A stretch of DNA of 57,940 nt. Source: Bacteroidales bacterium. Lineage in GTDB: Bacteria; Bacteroidota; Bacteroidia; Bacteroidales; UBA932. How positions within the stretch are numbered: the first letter of the stretch is position 1; each line of letters opens with the position of its first letter. Location of the stretch: the NCBI GenBank assembly GCA_017443845.1, contig JAFSXX010000052.1, forward strand, positions 1 through 57,940, given 5' to 3'. A program made the position numbers and the translations under genes. This document shows positions 50,996 to 57,940 of this stretch, piece after piece. The notes below the pieces were generated by a model. The model was not told the DNA's origin, searched no databases, and worked only from the letters and a program-made list of their open reading frames with translations.

Positions 50996-51559
50996 ATGAT
51001 AGATAAAGCCAAACAAGTCGTTGCCGCTGCCAAGGAAAAAATGACCGACGCGGTGACGCATCTGGACGAATCCCTCCAGAATTACCGCGCAGGCAAGGCG
51101 AATCCTGCGGTTTTCAACCCTGTTATGGTATCTTACTACGGCACTATGACTCCGCTGCCGCAGACTGCCAGCATTACGGCTCCTGATGCCAAGACGATCC
51201 TCATCCAGCCGTGGGACAAGACTCTCATCAAGGTTATTGAAAAGGCCATAATGGACGCCAATCTGGGCTTCACGCCGCAGAATAACGGCGAGATGATCCG
51301 CATCAACGTGCCCGCCCTCACCGAGGAGCGCCGCCGCGAACTGGTCAAGAAATCAAAGGGCGAAGGCGAGAACACCAAGGTAAGCATCCGCAACGCCCGC
51401 CGCGATGCCATCGAGGCCCTCAAGAAGATGATCAAGGAAGGTCTTCCCGAGGATGTCGAGAAGGACTGCGAGGACGAAGTCCAGAAAGAGACCGACAAAT
51501 TCAGCAAGAAGGTCGATGAACTCCTCTCCGCAAAGGAGAAAGAGATAATGACCGTCTAG
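50996..51559 (+). CDS. frr: Ribosome recycling factor
   Basis: 187 residues, tRNA-shaped protein that splits post-termination ribosomes with EF-G. Signatures: [35 protein letters not shown], and the C-terminal domain helix [17 protein letters not shown]. Its TAG (51557-51559) lies in CTAG, which also serves as the stop of the convergent gene. Confidence 0.97.
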   Translation: MIDKAKQVVAAAKEKMTDAVTHLDESLQNYRAGKANPAVFNPVMVSYYGTMTPLPQTASITAPDAKTILIQPWDKTLIKVIEKAIMDANLGFTPQNNGEMIRINVPALTEERRRELVKKSKGEGENTKVSIRNARRDAIEALKKMIKEGLPEDVEKDCEDEVQKETDKFSKKVDELLSAKEKEIMTV

Positions 51560-53313
51560 CGTCCCAGGAACATATCGTTCGAGGTACGGGCCCTTCGCTT
51601 GTCGAAGAGGCCCGTATCGGGTTTATGGAGCATCTTCACCGCGGAGGAGTCGGCAGCGAACATACTGTCGAAATACTGGGTCTGAGAGGTGTTGAGGCAG
51701 GAGAGACCCTCTATCTCCTCGAGCGCGTTGAGATAGCTGAACATATGCGATGCGGTACGGTTGGCATATATCTCGGCTGCCGGCGTGGCGACTGTGATAG
51801 TGCCTGTCGAGGCGTCCCAGGTGGCGTAAACCGGTGCGCTGCCCCTCTCGCTGACAAGGGTGCCCTTCGCAGCGGGGTCGGAGGTGCGGAAGACGATCCT
51901 GCGGATGAGCGAATCCCGCGAAATGGGCCTGACTCCGGGGACGAAGCCGGGCGATGCGAGCGACTTGATTATCTCGTTGAAGTCGCTGCCGGTGCGCAGG
52001 ATCGCCTTTCCGGAAGCCTCTCCGGGGCCGCCTTTCCAGCTCACGCTGATGGTGTAGGGGGCGCCGTTGAGGACTGCGGTCCTGCCCACATAGTTGATGC
52101 CGTGGTTGCCGAAGAAGTTGGTGACAGTCTCCTCGCACTGCACACCGATATACCAGGTGCCGGCCTCGAGGGTCTCAAAGCGGAGCTCCTTGACGCGCTT
52201 GCCGTTCTCCACCGCATACTGCGCATCCTCCCTGAAGGCGAAGGTTCCGTTTGCCAGCCTCAGGCTCAAGTTGAAATCCTCCTTGGCCTCGAGGCGGACG
52301 ACAATGTCGCGCGCCCCTTCGGGGAGGCCGAATACAAAGTGGTGGCACTGGAGGTCGCCTATCCGGGCGTGGGCGGGGTCATCCTCGTTGGAATACTTGT
52401 CCATAAGGCGGGTCTCGCCGTTGTGCAGGACGCCCTTGACCCTGGCGTAACCCAATCCGTCGAGCGCATATTTCACGAGGGCTGCCATAAAGTCGCGCCT
52501 CTCGCCGTCCTTGTACTGCTCTGGATGGCCTCCGCAGGGGATTACGCGGCCGGTGGCGGCAGATGCCTTGTAGGCTATTACCGATGGCAGGCCGTGGTAT
52601 TTGTATGCCGGATAGTCATTGCGGGCCAGCACTTCGGTGCCGGGCACCATATCGTAATGCTCGAAGTAGGGACCGTTCCAGTGCTTCATACTGTCCACCC
52701 GGTTGTCGCCGCCGAAATCGTAGTAGCGCAGCAGCGGGCTGTCCTCGGGGATTATGTAAGTGGGATAGATGTCGTAAACATTGGTATCGTTGGTCAGGCC
52801 GGGCCAGAGGCCGAGATAGCCGTAGTTGGTGTATCCGCCCTTGTCCACCATTCCGTCGGATGCCATAAAGGCACCGGCGCAGGAACCTATGTAGCTGCCG
52901 CCTTCGGCCACGAACTGGCGGTAACGGTCGCGGCCGGTCGCCGTCAGGCTCCTGCCGTGATAGGAGGCGAGCCCTCCGTTGACATAGATTATCCTGTAGC
53001 GCGGAGCCCCGTCGGGGTAGAGCAGGATGCCGTTGAGGTCTTCAGACGTGCCGCAGATGAACCGCCTCTGTATCTCCATATTCTCCGCGGTGGTTTCCGG
53101 GCAGAAGAAGGTCTCCGTGCTCAGGTTGAGATAGTCGGTGACAGGCATAGTCTTGTAATCCGACATCTCGACGCCGGTATCCATCAGGAGGTCCTTGTAG
53201 AAGGCCTTGTTGGGCACGTCGGTTCGAATCGTGACAGGGATTTCCTGCGCCGCGAGGGATGTTCCGCACAGCAGGGCCGCCGCCGAAAGCAGGCAGATGC
53301 AGAGGTGTTTCAT
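51556..53313 (-). CDS. Secreted GATase1-like protein with PPC-like and BspA-like modules
   Basis: 585 residues, third paralogue of the genes at 2-3521 but without the fimbrillin-like half. A signal peptide ends SLAAQ. GATase1/BPL_N-like domain at about 30-300 with Cys145 (GSCAGAF) and His263-Pro-Glu265 (GGHPEQ). A PPC-like domain follows ([20 protein letters not shown]). The last 130 residues resemble a BspA/DUF285 unit ([34 protein letters not shown]). It starts 12 bases after pgk, so it is probably read from the pgk promoter. Role unknown. Confidence 0.85.
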   Translation of the reverse strand: MKHLCICLLSAAALLCGTSLAAQEIPVTIRTDVPNKAFYKDLLMDTGVEMSDYKTMPVTDYLNLSTETFFCPETTAENMEIQRRFICGTSEDLNGILLYPDGAPRYRIIYVNGGLASYHGRSLTATGRDRYRQFVAEGGSYIGSCAGAFMASDGMVDKGGYTNYGYLGLWPGLTNDTNVYDIYPTYIIPEDSPLLRYYDFGGDNRVDSMKHWNGPYFEHYDMVPGTEVLARNDYPAYKYHGLPSVIAYKASAATGRVIPCGGHPEQYKDGERRDFMAALVKYALDGLGYARVKGVLHNGETRLMDKYSNEDDPAHARIGDLQCHHFVFGLPEGARDIVVRLEAKEDFNLSLRLANGTFAFREDAQYAVENGKRVKELRFETLEAGTWYIGVQCEETVTNFFGNHGINYVGRTAVLNGAPYTISVSWKGGPGEASGKAILRTGSDFNEIIKSLASPGFVPGVRPISRDSLIRRIVFRTSDPAAKGTLVSERGSAPVYATWDASTGTITVATPAAEIYANRTASHMFSYLNALEEIEGLSCLNTSQTQYFDSMFAADSSAVKMLHKPDTGLFDKRRARTSNDMFLGR

Positions 53314-53325
53314 AGGTATAAAAAG

Positions 53326-54576
53326 TTATTCGCGGATTGCCTTGATGCCGGGCAGTTCGATGCCTTCGAGATATTCGAGCATCGCGCCGCCGCCGGTGGA
53401 GACGTAGCTTACCTTGTCGGCGAAGCCCATCTGATTGATGGCCGCCACCGAGTCGCCGCCGCCCACGAGGGTGAAGGTGCCTTTGGCGGTTGCCTCGGCG
53501 AGGATGGTTGCCATCGCCTTGGTGCCGGCTGCGAAGTTGCTCATCTCGAAAACTCCCATCGGGCCGTTCCAGAGGACGGTCTTGGATGCGTCGATAACCT
53601 CTTTCCAAAGTTTGACCGAAGAGGGCGCGGCGTCCATTCCCATCCAGCCTTCAGGAATCTCCATCTTGTTGACGACCTGCGATTTGGCCTCGTTGTCGAA
53701 AGCGTCTGCAACCACGACTTCGTCGCCGAAAATCATCTTCACGCCCTTGGCCTGGGCCTTGGCGAGAATGTTCTTCGCGGTCTCGATCTGGTCGTCCTCG
53801 CAGAGCGATTTGCCGACCTTGCCGCCGCAGGCCTTAACGAAGGTATAGACCATTCCGCCGCCGATGATGATGTTGTCCACCTTGTCGATGAGATTCTCGA
53901 TGATGCCGATCTTTGAAGAGACCTTCGCGCCGCCGAGAACAGCGGTTACGGGATGGACCGGATTCTTGACCACCTTGTCGATGGCGGTGATCTCGGCCTC
54001 CATCAGGTAGCCGAACATCTTGTCCTCGGGGAAGTGCTTTGCTATGAGCGAAGTCGATGCGTGTGCGCGGTGAGCCGTTCCGAAAGCGTCGTTGACATAG
54101 CAGTCGGCGTAGGAAGCCAGTTTGGCCGTGAATGCCTTCTGACTCTCCTTGACGGCAGCCTTTGCAGCCTTCTTCTCCTCTTCGGAAGCATCCTCGGCCA
54201 GTCCGCGGGGCTTGCCCTCCTCCTCTGCGTAGAAGCGGAGGTTTTCGAGCAGGAGCACCTCGCCGGGCTTCAGCGCGGCAGCCTGTGCATCGGCCTTCTG
54301 GCAGTCCGGAGCGAATTGTACCGGAACGCCCAGAAGCTCTTCCACCCGCTTTACGATATGCTTGAGCGAGAATTTCTCCGCAGGACCCTTGGGCTTGCCC
54401 AGGTGCGACATCACAATGAGAGCGCCGCCTCCTGCGAGGATCTTCTTGAGAGTGGGAACCGCCGCCCTGATGCGGGTATCGTCGGTTATGTTGAAATCAG
54501 CGTCGAGGGGAACATTGAAATCCACCCTGACAATGGCCTTTTTGCCAGTGAAATCGTAAGTGTCGATATTTTTCAT
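53326..54576 (-). CDS. pgk: Phosphoglycerate kinase
   Basis: 416 residues from the ATG at 54576 (MKNIDTYDF). Glycolytic enzyme making ATP from 1,3-bisphosphoglycerate. Signatures: [50 protein letters not shown] and the nucleotide-loop [11 protein letters not shown]. First gene of a short leftward operon with the GATase-like gene. Confidence 0.97.
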   Translation of the reverse strand: MKNIDTYDFTGKKAIVRVDFNVPLDADFNITDDTRIRAAVPTLKKILAGGGALIVMSHLGKPKGPAEKFSLKHIVKRVEELLGVPVQFAPDCQKADAQAAALKPGEVLLLENLRFYAEEEGKPRGLAEDASEEEKKAAKAAVKESQKAFTAKLASYADCYVNDAFGTAHRAHASTSLIAKHFPEDKMFGYLMEAEITAIDKVVKNPVHPVTAVLGGAKVSSKIGIIENLIDKVDNIIIGGGMVYTFVKACGGKVGKSLCEDDQIETAKNILAKAQAKGVKMIFGDEVVVADAFDNEAKSQVVNKMEIPEGWMGMDAAPSSVKLWKEVIDASKTVLWNGPMGVFEMSNFAAGTKAMATILAEATAKGTFTLVGGGDSVAAINQMGFADKVSYVSTGGGAMLEYLEGIELPGIKAIRE

Positions 54577-54597
54577 CTTGTTTAATTTTCTGATATG

Positions 54598-54605
54598 CAA
54601 ATTTA
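54598..54605 (-). promoter_or_regulatory. -7 box of pgk
   Basis: TAAATTTG on the minus strand, 22 bases before the pgk ATG. The -33 region is weak. Confidence 0.5.
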
Positions 54606-54696
54606 AGGAAAGTCTGATGATATCATAGAATAATCCTTTTTTCCTTCGTGGGAGGATCCTCATTTTGGCGGAAGGCAGAGATAGTTTAATTTTTGG

Positions 54697-54704
54697 TATC
54701 TTTG
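54697..54704 (+). promoter_or_regulatory. -7 box giving a near-leaderless methyltransferase mRNA
   Basis: TATCTTTG ends 9 bases before the ATG at 54713, leaving room for only a few leader bases. No good TTTG upstream. Confidence 0.45.
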
Positions 54705-54712
54705 CACTTGAT

Positions 54713-55612
54713 ATGAAAATCGAGTGCCCTCCGCAGGATTGGAAAGACTATGAGCTCCTGGATTCGGGAGACGGCTCGAAACTTGAGCGTTTCGGGCAGT
54801 ATGTAATGATGCGCCCAGAGCCAAAAGCTTTGTGGCATAAGTCTATGAGCGATGCCCAGTGGCGCTCGGCGGCCCATTTCGAGTTCAAGCCCGGTGCGGG
54901 ATTCGCCAAAGCGGGCAAGGAGGACAGCGGCTCCTGGGTGAATCTCAGGAAAGCTCCCGACCAGTGGGTCATAAGCTATCCGCAGGTGGGTATCAAACTT
55001 CGTCTCGGGCTTACGGCGTTCAAGCACGTGGGCGTTTTTCCGGAGCAGGCTACGAACTGGGACTATATCTATGCCAATACCCGCGAAATAGCGCAGCAGA
55101 CCGGTGCCAGGCCCAAGGTGCTCAATCTCTTCGCCTATACCGGCGGAGCTTCGCTCGCGGCCTGCAGGGCGGGGGCGGAGGTGACGCATCTCGACAGTGT
55201 GAAGCAGGTCGTAACCTGGGCCCGCGGCAATATGGAGCTCAGCGGCCTGGACGGCATCCGCTGGATGGTTGAGGACGCCCTGAAGTTCGCAAAGCGCGCC
55301 CAGCGACGCGGCACCCTCTACAACGGTATAATACTCGATCCTCCGGCATACGGACGCGGTCCCGACGGCGAGCGATGGACCCTCGAGGAGAGCCTCTTCG
55401 ACATCCTTCAGTGCTGTGCCTCCATCCTGGCTCCGAAGGACAGTTTCCTGGTACTCAATTTGTACTCCAACGGATATTCCGCGGTGCTGGCCGAGACTCT
55501 GGTACGTTGTGCCTTCGGCCCTGCGGGGCAGTTGGAGTGCGGCGAGTCGGTGCTCCGAGACAAATTCGGCAAGGCCCTGCCCCTGAGTGTTTTTGCAAGA
55601 TTAAAAAGATAA
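54713..55612 (+). CDS. RlmI-like class I SAM-dependent rRNA methyltransferase
   Basis: 299 residues from the ATG at 54713 ([10 protein letters not shown]). SAM site [19 protein letters not shown], acidic loop VTHLDSVKQ, and the catalytic motif [10 protein letters not shown] fit the COG1092/RlmI family of 23S rRNA cytosine-C5 methyltransferases. The usual N-terminal PUA domain is replaced by a short beta region. Target base not known. lgt follows 6 bases later. Confidence 0.85.
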   Translation: MKIECPPQDWKDYELLDSGDGSKLERFGQYVMMRPEPKALWHKSMSDAQWRSAAHFEFKPGAGFAKAGKEDSGSWVNLRKAPDQWVISYPQVGIKLRLGLTAFKHVGVFPEQATNWDYIYANTREIAQQTGARPKVLNLFAYTGGASLAACRAGAEVTHLDSVKQVVTWARGNMELSGLDGIRWMVEDALKFAKRAQRRGTLYNGIILDPPAYGRGPDGERWTLEESLFDILQCCASILAPKDSFLVLNLYSNGYSAVLAETLVRCAFGPAGQLECGESVLRDKFGKALPLSVFARLKR

Positions 55613-55618
55613 AGGAAT

Positions 55619-56485
55619 ATGGATTTTCTCTCGGTCGTCTGGAATGTTGACCCTATCATCTGCCGCATCGGCCCGCTGGCCCTGCGCTATTATTCCATAC
55701 TGTTTGTACTTGGATTTCCGATAGGCTACTGGCTTTTCATAAAGTTCTATAAGAGGGAGGAGGTGAATACCGATCTTCTCGAGCCGCTTCTCTATGCCTT
55801 GCTGATAGGCACTATAGTGGGCGCGCGCCTTGGACACTGCCTCTTCTATCAGCCCGATTACTTTCTGACGAAGGCCCATTGGCTGGAGATATTCCAGCCC
55901 TGGAAAGGCGGCCTGGCATCGCACGGCGGCGCCATCGGCGTGCTACTTGCAGTCTGGTGGTACAGCGCCAGGTATGGCAAAAAGAACAATTTCGATATGA
56001 TGTGGGTGCTCGACCGACTTGTCATAGCCGTCTGCTTCGCAGGATGCCTGATCCGTCTGGGAAACCTCTTCAATTCGGAGATCTACGGCAATGAGACCTC
56101 TCTGCCCTGGGGCTTCATCTTCCAGCGTCGCGGCGAGGTGGTGCCCAAGCATCCGACACAGATCTACGAAGCCCTGTCGTACCTCATCCTCGGCCTCATC
56201 CTGCTCTGGGTCTATTGGCGCAAGAGCTCCAAAGTGCACCGCGGATGGCTTTTCGGCGCCTTTTTCATCGGCTGCTTCGGAATGCGTTTCCTCATCGAAT
56301 TCATCAAGATGCCGCAGGTGGATTTCGAAGTCGGAATGAAGCTCAACATGGGACAGCTGCTCAGCATCCCCTTCATCATAGCCGGTATCATCAGTGTAAT
56401 CTGGAGCTATAAGGCCAAAAAGCCGCTGCTCCGCGAGGCTCCCAAGAACTACTGCCCGCCGCCCAAGGCCGCCAGGAACAAATAG
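55619..56485 (+). CDS. lgt: Prolipoprotein diacylglyceryl transferase
   Basis: 288 residues, seven membrane segments. First enzyme of lipoprotein maturation, attaching diacylglycerol from phosphatidylglycerol to the lipobox Cys. Signatures: ALRYYSILFVLGFPIGYW, GLASHGGAIG with the key His, and the Lgt signature GCLIRLGNLFNSEIYGNET with its Arg/Asn/Glu. Fits the many lipoproteins in this window. Confidence 0.95.
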   Translation: MDFLSVVWNVDPIICRIGPLALRYYSILFVLGFPIGYWLFIKFYKREEVNTDLLEPLLYALLIGTIVGARLGHCLFYQPDYFLTKAHWLEIFQPWKGGLASHGGAIGVLLAVWWYSARYGKKNNFDMMWVLDRLVIAVCFAGCLIRLGNLFNSEIYGNETSLPWGFIFQRRGEVVPKHPTQIYEALSYLILGLILLWVYWRKSSKVHRGWLFGAFFIGCFGMRFLIEFIKMPQVDFEVGMKLNMGQLLSIPFIIAGIISVIWSYKAKKPLLREAPKNYCPPPKAARNK

Positions 56486-56606
56486 TTGCGGCCCAAGCGC
56501 GATCACAAGCCGCCTCTGACCCGCAAAGGGTCTGTTGGGCTGGCAGGCAGATAGTGGTGGCGCTGTCCGTCGCCGATCTTCGCGCTGGCAAGCCTATCGA
56601 CTGTTT

Positions 56607-57107
56607 TCAATCCGTCATCGCCCCTTCCATCCGAAGCAGATGGACCTTCTTGTCAATGCCTCCGGCATATCCGGTAAGCAAACCGTCAGCACCCACAACC
56701 CTGTGACAGGGGATGATGAGGGATATCGCGTTGCGCCCCACTGCCCCTCCGACCGCCTGGGCTGACATCCGGGCAATGCCCCTGCGTTCAGCGATCCGCT
56801 TGGCAATCTCTCCATAAGTCATTGTCTTGCCGTAAGGAATCGTCAGCATTATTTCCCAGACGGCCTTGCGGAACGGGTTGGCACGCATAACGAGGGAAGG
56901 CGTGAAGCCCGGCTCGCTACCGCTGAAATAGATGTCCAGCCAGCGGCAGGTCTCTTCGAAAACGGGGATCAGTTTTTCTTGATAATCCGGGGAAAGCACA
57001 TCGGCAAAATGCATCTGTCCATCGAACCAGAGGCCGATAAGGGATGTGCCGTCGCTTCCGAGGGTAATCCCACCGAGAGGTGATTCATAGTGCCACGTAT
57101 AATCCAT
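56607..57107 (-). CDS. ogt: Methylated-DNA-protein cysteine methyltransferase
   Basis: 166 residues from the ATG at 57107 (MDYTWHYESP); the frame stays open far upstream through repeat sequence, but homology begins here. It takes O6-alkyl groups from guanine onto its own Cys134 in IIPCHRVVG. Other family points: FRKAVWEIMLTIPYGKTMTYG and AVGGAVGRNAIS with the arginine finger. Monocistronic; convergent with lgt. Confidence 0.93.
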   Translation of the reverse strand: MDYTWHYESPLGGITLGSDGTSLIGLWFDGQMHFADVLSPDYQEKLIPVFEETCRWLDIYFSGSEPGFTPSLVMRANPFRKAVWEIMLTIPYGKTMTYGEIAKRIAERRGIARMSAQAVGGAVGRNAISLIIPCHRVVGADGLLTGYAGGIDKKVHLLRMEGAMTD

Positions 57108-57170
57108 CTTCAGAGCCAGATTCCGATTGATCGGTGTGAAGATAGCGACATTCCGCTGCAACTCCAAACC

Positions 57171-57202
57171 CCGGGCACAAAACCGTGGCTTTTTGTGCCC
57201 GG
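57171..57202. terminator. Perfect 12-bp hairpin upstream of ogt
   Basis: CCGGGCACAAAA (57171-57182) pairs with TTTTGTGCCCGG (57191-57202), 8-base loop. A/T at the inner end of the stem, so it is terminator-shaped, yet it lies upstream of ogt rather than after a visible gene. Confidence 0.6.
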
Positions 57203-57274
57203 AGTCCCTGTTTCCCAGCCCTTTGAGCTCAAAACTGATGCTTTTCGTGTCAGGAGCATCGCCAAATAAGAAAT

Positions 57275-57359
57275 TCGGGAGCAAAACAGGCCCTTTTCGC
57301 TCCCGATCGGCGTTATTTATGCATTTTGGGAGCAAAAACGCCCCAATCTGCTCCCGAAA
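57275..57359. repeat. Two related hairpins sharing GGGAGCAAAA
   Basis: Hairpin 1, 57275-57306: TCGGGAGC with GCTCCCGA, inner AAAA/TTTT. Hairpin 2, 57324-57359: GGGAGCA with TGCTCCC, flanked by T/A pairs. Both left arms read GGGAGCAAAA followed by a GGCCC/GCCCC loop, so they look like copies of one small element. Confidence 0.6.
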
Positions 57360-57367
57360 GCACCCTG

Positions 57368-57480
57368 CCGCTTCGCTTTATGCCAGAGAGGCTCCCGCAA
57401 CTTCGTTTGAAGCCAGAGTGGCTCGCGCCGCTTCGATTGATGTCGGAGCGACTCCCACCGCTGGCCTTTCTGCCGGCAAC
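57368..57480. repeat. 30-bp tandem repeat, about 3.8 units
   Basis: Units start at 57368, 57398, 57428 and 57458, with the common pattern C(C/A)(G/A)CTTCG...GCC(A/G)GAG.GGCTC. A 30-base period keeps every frame open on both strands, giving 10-residue peptide repeats, but no start signal or known protein family supports coding. Confidence 0.75.
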
Positions 57481-57735
57481 CCGAAAAACGCGGAGCGTGA
57501 TGAAGTGCCAAGGAGGTGGCTAGAAGGGGTACCGGTGCGCCTTGCCCGCCCAAATTGCCGCACGGAGCGTAGCGTGATGCCACGGAGGCACTCCGAACAG
57601 AGGCCAGCATGCTTTGCGATTATCGGGTTGGCATTGGCCTCTCGCTCTCACCGTATCGACCAACTGACGCGTAGTGGTTAACCATATGATAATTAAATAG
57701 ATATGGTTTTCTAAGGATGATTCCATCGGATTATT
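57481..57735. other. Gene-free stretch
   Basis: No supported gene. It has one loose inverted repeat (GAGGCCA near 57600 with TGGCCTC near 57638) and becomes AT-rich after 57670. Together with the adjoining repeats it fills the gene-free right end from 57108. Confidence 0.45.
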
Positions 57736-57756
57736 GTTCGATTCCCGCCCGGGGCA
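57736..57756 (+). pseudogene. 3' fragment of a tRNA (tRNA-Leu-like), possible att site
   Basis: G TTCGATT CCCGC followed by CCGGGGC A gives the T-loop, the 3' half of the T-stem, the 3' acceptor strand and discriminator of a tRNA whose 5' end would read GCCCCGG, as in tRNA-Leu. The 5' three quarters are absent. Such remnants are typical attachment-site halves of elements that integrate in tRNA 3' ends. Confidence 0.6.
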
Positions 57757-57759
57757 CAG

Positions 57760-57797
57760 AAATACGCTTTTTAGGTATCTAGAAGGCGTATTTTTTA
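57760..57797 (+). terminator. Terminator behind the tRNA fragment
   Basis: AAATACGC pairs with GCGTATTT, followed by further Ts. Four bases after the tRNA remnant, so it may be the original tRNA terminator. Confidence 0.6.
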
Positions 57798-57940
57798 TAA
57801 CTTGGCAAACATTTGGCAAACATCGTTCTGTTATTTGTTTGCATCTTGTTGTCCACAAAAGGATCGTGGCTACGGAGCAGACGTAGCCATTGGAACAAAC
57901 AATAGGAGGGGCGCGACAGTGCCCCGGAGGACGGAACCAA
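57798..57940. other. Right edge, no gene seen
   Basis: Two direct copies of TTGGCAAACA (57803-57812 and 57814-57823, approximate) lie just past the terminator; otherwise nothing I can support. A gene could begin beyond the window. Confidence 0.4.

Noticed and set aside
51625..53916. 763-codon plus-strand frame opposite the GATase-like gene and pgk
   Set aside because: Shadow of two well-supported minus-strand genes.
57127..57681. Open frames on both strands through the 30-bp repeat array
   Set aside because: The repeat period is a multiple of three and keeps frames open; no Shine-Dalgarno, no homology.
57520..57858. Minus-strand frame with the peptide CPGRESN
   Set aside because: That peptide is the translated reverse of the tRNA 3' remnant, a common annotation artefact.

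Overview
The window is chromosomal DNA of a Bacteroidota, order Bacteroidales. Evidence: promoters of the Bacteroidota type (TTTG, 19-21 bases, TAnnTTTG) stand before many genes; there are fimbrillin-like lipoproteins, a fused SecDF, DUF2723/GT117, DUF4271, DUF5106 and BspA-type modules, and a groES-groEL pair. Most of the sequence is GC-rich. The genus cannot be settled from sequence alone; a GC-rich gut lineage near Rikenellaceae or related uncultured families would fit.

Layout. 1-3.5 kb: two tandem secreted proteins with an amidotransferase-like (GATase1/BPL_N) domain, the first cut by the window edge. 3.5-4 kb: tRNA-Pro and tRNA-Ser, back to back. 4-7 kb: C69 dipeptidase and a PD40/SPOR envelope protein. 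7-13.4 kb: secDF and a GT117 membrane protein, with an 87-bp dispersed repeat between them. 13.5-15.9 kb: SUI1 factor, DUF4271, hemD, rnpA, yidD. 15.9-20.6 kb: two-domain aminolipid acyltransferase, a shortened uvrC, pnuC, tadA. 20.6-28 kb, all leftward: PPTase, tyrS, rbfA, a LolC/E permease, then serpin, C10 protease, serpin. 28.2-31.6 kb: tRNA-Gln, repeats, fabH-fabF-fabZ. 31.6-39.2 kb: a large propeller/barrel envelope protein, groES-groEL, a DUF5106 thioredoxin-like lipoprotein, two membrane proteins. 39.2-50.2 kb: hemW followed by a 9.9-kb Rhs island. 50.3-57.1 kb: pyrH-frr, a third GATase-like paralogue behind pgk, a rRNA methyltransferase, lgt, ogt. 57.1-57.9 kb: hairpins, 30-bp tandem repeats and a tRNA-Leu 3' fragment.

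The most striking parts are accessory. (1) The Rhs island lies between perfect 28-bp direct repeats, each encoding the HemW C-terminus. The left copy completes the present hemW; the right copy keeps an older hemW tail whose sequence includes the pyrH promoter. The island holds a full Rhs protein, an overlapping immunity candidate, an orphan Rhs tip ending in an HExxH (M91-like) zincin, a second immunity candidate, and scraps of other genes at its left end. (2) A C10 (streptopain-like) protease sits between two serpins in one apparent operon, a protease-inhibitor set built on serpins rather than the propeptide-like inhibitors known for C10 enzymes. (3) Three secreted GATase1-like proteins keep a Cys...His-x-Glu triad and a PPC-like domain but have different accessory modules. 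UvrC also lacks about 100 residues just before its nuclease core while keeping the catalytic residues.
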